A DNA stretch of 64,000 bases from Streptomyces sp. B21-105 (GTDB taxonomy: Bacteria; Actinomycetota; Actinomycetes; Streptomycetales; Streptomycetaceae), in the NCBI RefSeq assembly GCF_036898465.1, contig NZ_JARUMJ010000001.1, positions 1,488,001 to 1,552,000 of the forward strand, written 5' to 3'. The translations under genes were made by a program, and so were the position numbers. The stretch's first letter is position 1. Every line of letters begins with the position of its first letter. Below are positions 60,296 through 64,000 of the stretch, one piece after another. The notes beneath the pieces were generated by a model. It was not told the DNA's origin, searched no databases, and was given only the letters and a program-made list of their open reading frames with translations.

Positions 60296-61120
60296 GGTGA
60301 ACTCCTCCAGTGAGGGGCCGTGTCCGTAGACCGGCGCGTTGTCGAAGTAGGGGCGGAACTCGTGTACCGCGTCCTGGCTGTTGTGGCGCATGAAGAGCTG
60401 CCCGCCCAGCCCGACGATGGCCTGGGAGGGTTTGCCGTGGCCGTAGTGCGCGAAACGCTGCCGGTAGCGCTGCACCATGCGGCGGGTGTGGGAGGCGGGC
60501 CAGAAGATGTGGTTGGCGAAGAAGCCGTCCCCGTAGTGCGCCGCGAGTTCCGCGATCTCGGGTGTGCGGATGGCGCCGTGCCAGACGAACGGCGGGATGC
60601 CATCCAGAGGCCAGGGCGCGAGGGTGAAGCCCTGCAGTGGCGTCCGCAGCTTGCCCTCCCAGTCCACCACCTGCTCCCGCCACAGCCGGCGCAGCAGGCC
60701 GTAGTGCTCGACGGTCAGTGGCACGGCCTCGCGGATGTCCTGCCCGAACCAGGGATACACCGGCCCGGTGTTGCCCCGCCCCAGCATCACGTCGGTGCGC
60801 CCGCCGGACAGATGCTGCAGCATGCTGAAATCCTCAGCGATCTTGACCGGGTCGTTCGTGGTGATCAACGTCGTCGAGGTCGACAGGATGATCCGCTCGG
60901 TCCGGGCCGCGATGTAGCCGAGCAGTGTCGTGGGCGAGGACGGTACGAACGGCGGATTGTGGTGCTCGCCGGTCGCGAAGACGTCCAGGCCGACCTCCTC
61001 GGCCTTCCTGGCGATGGCCACCATGGCCTGGACACGTTCTGCTTCACTGGGCGTACGGTCCGTGGTGGGGTCCGGTGTGACGTCCCCGACGGTGAAGATC
61101 CCGAACTGCATACCGGTCAT
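59807..61120 (-). CDS. LLM-class flavin-dependent oxidoreductase with chimeric C-terminus
   Basis: 437 residues. The first 295 follow the bacterial luciferase-like fold: MQFGIFTVGDVTPDPTTDRT, EEVGLDVFATGEHHNPPFVP, SGGRTDVMLGRGNTGPVYPW, then FVWHGAIRTPEIAELAAHYG and TPLTVGSPAQVIEKTLGF. The native C-terminus (about 60 residues) is missing: from about 60238 the frame reads antisense of the ribD-like gene (AAGADQVRPRRLVRQQFEPG) to 59807. ATG 61120 follows GGAGAGG. The truncation lies at the 3' end of both convergent genes. Activity doubtful. Confidence 0.8.
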   Translation of the reverse strand: MTGMQFGIFTVGDVTPDPTTDRTPSEAERVQAMVAIARKAEEVGLDVFATGEHHNPPFVPSSPTTLLGYIAARTERIILSTSTTLITTNDPVKIAEDFSMLQHLSGGRTDVMLGRGNTGPVYPWFGQDIREAVPLTVEHYGLLRRLWREQVVDWEGKLRTPLQGFTLAPWPLDGIPPFVWHGAIRTPEIAELAAHYGDGFFANHIFWPASHTRRMVQRYRQRFAHYGHGKPSQAIVGLGGQLFMRHNSQDAVHEFRPYFDNAPVYGHGPSLEEFTSQTPLTVGSPAQVIEKTLGFRAAGADQVRPRRLVRQQFEPGDHPGAGCAVPAGEHWGCREEQLIQQALADEVTDELWPTLGEHRGVSLGVESREDVGHTEGGSFVRGECRAGWRQVPLEPAGAVRGGGHESARLQRWVFRGHIAARCDHNQLRSGGAFQAAP

Positions 61121-61497
61121 GAGCGTTGCCTCTCCGCGAGCCTCTCGGCCCGGCTGCTCGACCACGAGTCCGAGCGCCACTTTGGGCCCAGCCGTGTCGC
61201 AGCGGCCCGTTCGCTGCCGCAGCGCTCGCGCGGCCGGCGGGTCGCGGCTTTCCGACCGCCGCTGCTCGAGCGTCTCGTCGGCCGGCCACCGGCACGTTCG
61301 GCCGCCCACTCTTCAGGGCTGCCGATGTCGACCGGTTCCCGGTGTGGCGCGGCAGGTTGCGAGTACCGCATGCGCGCGATGTGAACCACTGGGGAGTCCC
61401 GACTGCGGTGCGCGCCTCCCAGGCCGGTGGCGGGCCTTGTGACACGGCGCCGGCCGAGACCCTGACGTATGCGTGGGGCGCTCTCGGTGGGGCTGGT
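61121..61497. other. 377-base spacer without a recognisable gene
   Basis: Neither strand shows a convincing coding pattern or motif. It separates the LLM gene from the SMP-30 gene, both on the minus strand, and would hold the LLM promoter. Confidence 0.4.
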
Positions 61498-62349
61498 TCA
61501 GCCTGCGAATTGGCGGGCGGGCAGCCCGGCGACGTCGACTCGTGCCCGGAACAGTGAGCCGGCCAGCGGATCCTCTGTGGGTTCGAGATTCTCCCGGGAC
61601 GTGGTGATGAACAGCTCCTCCAGGCGCGGCCCGCCGAACGTGCAGGCGGTGACCTTCTTGGCCGGTAGCTCGATCACCTCGTCGAGCACCCCTGCGGGAG
61701 AGTAGCGCCGCACCGCCCCACCGTTGTTGAGGGCCACCCAGACGCCGCCTTGTGCGTCGACGGTTAGCCCGTCCGGGCGGCCGGCCTCGGCCGGAACGGT
61801 CACGAAGGTGCGCTGCCCGGTCAGGCCCGACTCGCGGTCGTAGTCGAACACGGCGATCCGCTGGGTGGGTGTGTCGTTGTAGTAGGCGTGGGTGCCGTCG
61901 GGGCTCCACTCCAGCCCGTTGGAGATGGTCACCCCGGTGAGGGCCACCGTGACGGAGCCGTCGGGTGCCAGCCGGTACAGCGTGCCGGCGCCGGTGCGTT
62001 TGTCGTAGGCCATCGAGCCGCAGTAGAAGCTGCCGTCGGGATCGCAGCCGCCCTCATTCATCCGTACCCCACGGCTTTCGTCCCACAGTGCGGGCAGGTG
62101 TGTCAGGGTGCCGTCGGCGTCCTCCAGGGCGAAGCCCCGCTCGACTCCGATCACCGCGCCTCCCTGGCTGCGGGGCCGCATGGCTGCGGCGACCTTGCCC
62201 ACATGACGGCGGGTGACGGTGCTGTCGTCGGCCAGGGACAGCACGTCTCCTGCCAGCATGTCGACCCAGCGCAGGCCGCCCCAGGCCGACGACCATACGG
62301 GCCCCTCGGCGTGGTAGGCGATCGGATCGGTCACCTGCTCCACACGCAT
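61498..62349 (-). CDS. SMP-30/gluconolactonase-like lactonase
   Basis: 283 residues, six-bladed beta-propeller. Metal ligands: AEGPVWSSAWGGLRWVDMLA (Glu), then MNEGGCDPDGSFYCGSMAYD, ISNGLEWSPDGTHAYYNDTP (Asn and Asp of blade 3-4) and RPDGLTVDAQGGVWVALNNG. Hydrolyses sugar lactones. ATG 62349. Located next to the partial zwf downstream on the other side, both fitting the pentose phosphate or gluconate theme. Confidence 0.9.
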   Translation of the reverse strand: MRVEQVTDPIAYHAEGPVWSSAWGGLRWVDMLAGDVLSLADDSTVTRRHVGKVAAAMRPRSQGGAVIGVERGFALEDADGTLTHLPALWDESRGVRMNEGGCDPDGSFYCGSMAYDKRTGAGTLYRLAPDGSVTVALTGVTISNGLEWSPDGTHAYYNDTPTQRIAVFDYDRESGLTGQRTFVTVPAEAGRPDGLTVDAQGGVWVALNNGGAVRRYSPAGVLDEVIELPAKKVTACTFGGPRLEELFITTSRENLEPTEDPLAGSLFRARVDVAGLPARQFAG

Positions 62350-62412
62350 CGACGCCTCCCGGTGAAGCGTCTGTTTTAGGCGGATAGTTCTTCTTGTTGC
62401 TTAGGTGTCATA

Positions 62413-63615
62413 GTGCCTGAACCGGGAGATCGCCGTATGGCCCGTTCGCGCACGGCCGCTGTGTTGCGGACGTGGCTCGCCGAGACCTGGCCGCTGGTGC
62501 AGGCGACGGCGGCTGCCACGGTGGCGTGGGTGATCGCCGTCCGCATCGGTGGCCACGACGCCCCGTTCTTCGCTCCGATCGCCGCGGTGGTCGCGCTCAA
62601 CTTCGGGCGTGGTGAGCGGGGACGGAACGCGGTGCGGCTGGTGTTCGGGGTGTGTATCGGCATCGTGATCGGCGAAGTCACGGTCGTGGTCCTCGGGGGC
62701 GGTTGGGGCGGGCTGGCGCTGGCGACATTCGTGGCGTTGGTCATTGCCCAGGCCCTGGGGGCCAACCGTCTGATGCGCGTCCAGGCCGCTGCCGGGGCGG
62801 CCCTGACCATTGCTGCGGCCGGCGGATCGGCCGGCGGCGGGGCTGGTGTGTACCGGTTGGTCGACGCGCTGGTCGGTGCGGGGGTGGCGCTGGTGTTCAC
62901 GCAGATTCTGTTTCCTCCCGAGCCGCTGGCTCTGGTGCGCCGGGCGGAGAGGGCGGCGCTGACGACCATGGCGGAGGGCCTGGGGCTGGCGGCCGAGGCG
63001 ATCGAGCGGGGAGCGTACGACGAGGACCTGCATGCGGGGCTGATCGGGTGCATGTCCGGCGTGCGGGAACACCTCGCCGAGGTGGGGAGGGCCGGCCCGG
63101 CCGGTGCCCGGGTCGCCGGCCACTCGTTGATCTGGTGGTATCGGCGCCCCGCCGCCGCGTGGACGCGTCAGGAGGCTGCCCAGGTTCAGTTGCTCGGAGC
63201 CAGCTGTCTGATGCTGATGCGTACCGCCGTCAGCGCGGGGCTGCCTGGGCAGGGCAGGCTTGCGCAGGCGGTGCGGGAGCTGGCCGGGGCGGTCACCGAC
63301 CTGTCGACAGACCTGGGCAGCCACCGGATCCGCCAACGCGCGGTGGACCGTGCCTTCACCGTCGCCCGCCGGATCGGCGAGGCCCCGGCGCCGCGTATGG
63401 AGCGGGAAGCAGCAGCTGCCGGCGTGCGGTTCCTCTGCCTCGACATCATGGTCTTCGCCGGCGCCGCTCCGAGGGAAGCCTCCGACGTGCTTCAGCAGGG
63501 CGCCGGCAAGCCGCGGGCGATCGCGCCGCCAGAAGACTTCCACCTCCCTGGCCTGCCGCGCGGGGCGCTGTTCCGTCGTCTGCGGCGCGGGCTGCCTGGC
63601 CGACGGCGGCGCTGA
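62413..63615 (+). CDS. FUSC-family (aromatic acid exporter-like) membrane protein
   Basis: 400 residues. N-terminal block of about six helices (30-165: VQATAAATVAWVIAVRIGGH, FFAPIAAVVALNFGRGERGR, VFGVCIGIVIGEVTVVVLGG) and a cytoplasmic C-terminal half rich in charged helices (AERAALTTMAEGLGLAAEAI). This is half of a typical FUSC/ArAE exporter, as in the short actinomycete forms. GTG 62413 (ATG 62437 possible). Substrate unknown. Confidence 0.85.
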   Translation: MPEPGDRRMARSRTAAVLRTWLAETWPLVQATAAATVAWVIAVRIGGHDAPFFAPIAAVVALNFGRGERGRNAVRLVFGVCIGIVIGEVTVVVLGGGWGGLALATFVALVIAQALGANRLMRVQAAAGAALTIAAAGGSAGGGAGVYRLVDALVGAGVALVFTQILFPPEPLALVRRAERAALTTMAEGLGLAAEAIERGAYDEDLHAGLIGCMSGVREHLAEVGRAGPAGARVAGHSLIWWYRRPAAAWTRQEAAQVQLLGASCLMLMRTAVSAGLPGQGRLAQAVRELAGAVTDLSTDLGSHRIRQRAVDRAFTVARRIGEAPAPRMEREAAAAGVRFLCLDIMVFAGAAPREASDVLQQGAGKPRAIAPPEDFHLPGLPRGALFRRLRRGLPGRRRR

Positions 63616-63643
63616 CTCTGACAACCGGCGTGCCGGCCGCGCG

Positions 63644-64000
63644 TCAGGGCGGGCCCGCGCTTCCTGCGGCGTATTCCTCCAGCGGGACCATCCCCGCGTT
63701 CCAGGCTGCCAGTACGGGCGTCATGACGCGCCAGGCCGCTTCGGCCTCGTCACCGCGGACGGACAGCGTGCTGCCGCCCGACAGGACGTCCAGCAGCACG
63801 CGACCGTAGGCCGGCAGGTCGGCGGCGGGAGGCGGCGCGGTCAGCGTCACCGGCGAAGGGCTCGGCGGATTCAGGGACACCCCGCCGGTCAGGTGCAGGG
63901 CGATGTCCTCGGGGCCGTCGAGGCCGATCCGCAGCGTGTTGGCCGGAGCGCTGTTGTACGACGGGTGCTCGGCCGGCCGGAAGCGGACCGTGACCTGCTT
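63644..64000 (-). CDS. zwf: glucose-6-phosphate 1-dehydrogenase, C-terminal end (off window)
   Basis: The frame is open to base 64000 and reads KQVTVRFRPAEHPSYNSAPA, NTLRIGLDGPEDIALHLTGG, then ADLPAYGRVLLDVLSGGSTL and RGDEAEAAWRVMTPVLAAWN to the stop at 63644. These are the C-terminal alpha+beta domain and end of actinobacterial G6PDH. First enzyme of the oxidative pentose phosphate pathway. The N-terminus lies beyond the right edge. Confidence 0.9.
   Translation of the reverse strand, partial: KQVTVRFRPAEHPSYNSAPANTLRIGLDGPEDIALHLTGGVSLNPPSPSPVTLTAPPPAADLPAYGRVLLDVLSGGSTLSVRGDEAEAAWRVMTPVLAAWNAGMVPLEEYAAGSAGPP

Overview
The window is a stretch of a high-GC actinomycete chromosome, almost certainly Streptomyces or a close relative. 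The grounds are very GC-rich third codon positions, frequent GTG/TTG starts, many GTGA/ATGA overlaps, and families that cluster in Streptomyces (SpoIIE-type PP2C phosphatases with ATPase domains, paired universal stress proteins, DUF2180, GH15 trehalase-like enzymes, DksA-like zinc proteins, HAMP/NarL two-component systems). The assignment rests on reading gene content, not on a database match. No tRNA, rRNA or CRISPR array was seen.

Layout. 0-6.1 kb: 3'-truncated secD (runs off the left edge), a secreted hypothetical protein, a NarL-type response regulator/histidine kinase pair, and divergently two DksA-like zinc proteins, a frameshifted MreB-like actin gene and an Rv1733c-like membrane protein. 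6.6-12.3 kb: tandem universal stress protein (USP), a Ca2+-type P-type ATPase, DUF488, a small cupin and a second USP. 12.4-17.1 kb: an acnA 3' fragment and a GH65 3' fragment separated by an IS3-family element that itself carries an IS30-family insertion. 17.5-21.7 kb: a P2C-like cation ATPase translationally coupled to two TrkA/RCK proteins. 21.7-25.2 kb: sdhC remnant, cupin, a b561/molybdopterin oxidoreductase fusion and a VOC protein. 25.4-27.5 kb: a graveyard of six broken genes. 27.4-28.9 kb: a zinc-ribbon protein, MarR regulator and DUF2180 protein with two matching palindromic operators. 29.3-39.6 kb: STAS protein, broken FAD oxidase, two SpoIIE phosphatases, DUF2231 protein, GH15 enzyme, small membrane protein and a second VOC protein. 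39.6-42.9 kb: P-loop kinase whose start is fused to an IS256-family element, DUF488, a folE/ribD relic and a small unknown protein. 43-48 kb: cupin, hemerythrin-like/DUF2249 protein, 7Fe ferredoxin, a SufR-like regulator, a broken cupin, a membrane protein and an orphan ctaD. 48.2-55.3 kb: SpoIIE pseudogene, USP, transaldolase, ferredoxin-reductase-like flavoprotein, folE, a second SufR-like regulator, DoxX-like protein, family-5 uracil-DNA glycosylase and a third DUF488 gene. 55.4-64 kb: a TnpB-associated right-end relic, STAS protein, GAF-SpoIIE phosphatase, USP, cNMP-domain remnant, second folE plus ribD-like gene, LLM flavoprotein, SMP-30 lactonase, FUSC-type membrane protein and the 3' end of zwf.

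Together this reads as a stress, dormancy and redox accessory region. The same modules recur (four USPs, two intact and one relic folE, three live SpoIIE phosphatases plus one dead, two P2-type ATPases, two SufR-like regulators, three DUF488 genes, paired cupins, paired VOC proteins), and beside intact copies lie decayed ones. Central-carbon genes are represented by tal, zwf (partial) and fragments of gnd and acnA. Many broken genes differ from an intact reading frame by one or two bases, so sequencing error must be excluded before calling them dead. The most interesting items are the MarR/DUF2180/zinc-ribbon regulon with duplicated operators, the paired Cys-rich regulators, the orphan TnpB right end, the IS256 hairpin over its own ribosome binding site, and a two-copy family of ~80-residue proteins that I cannot assign.
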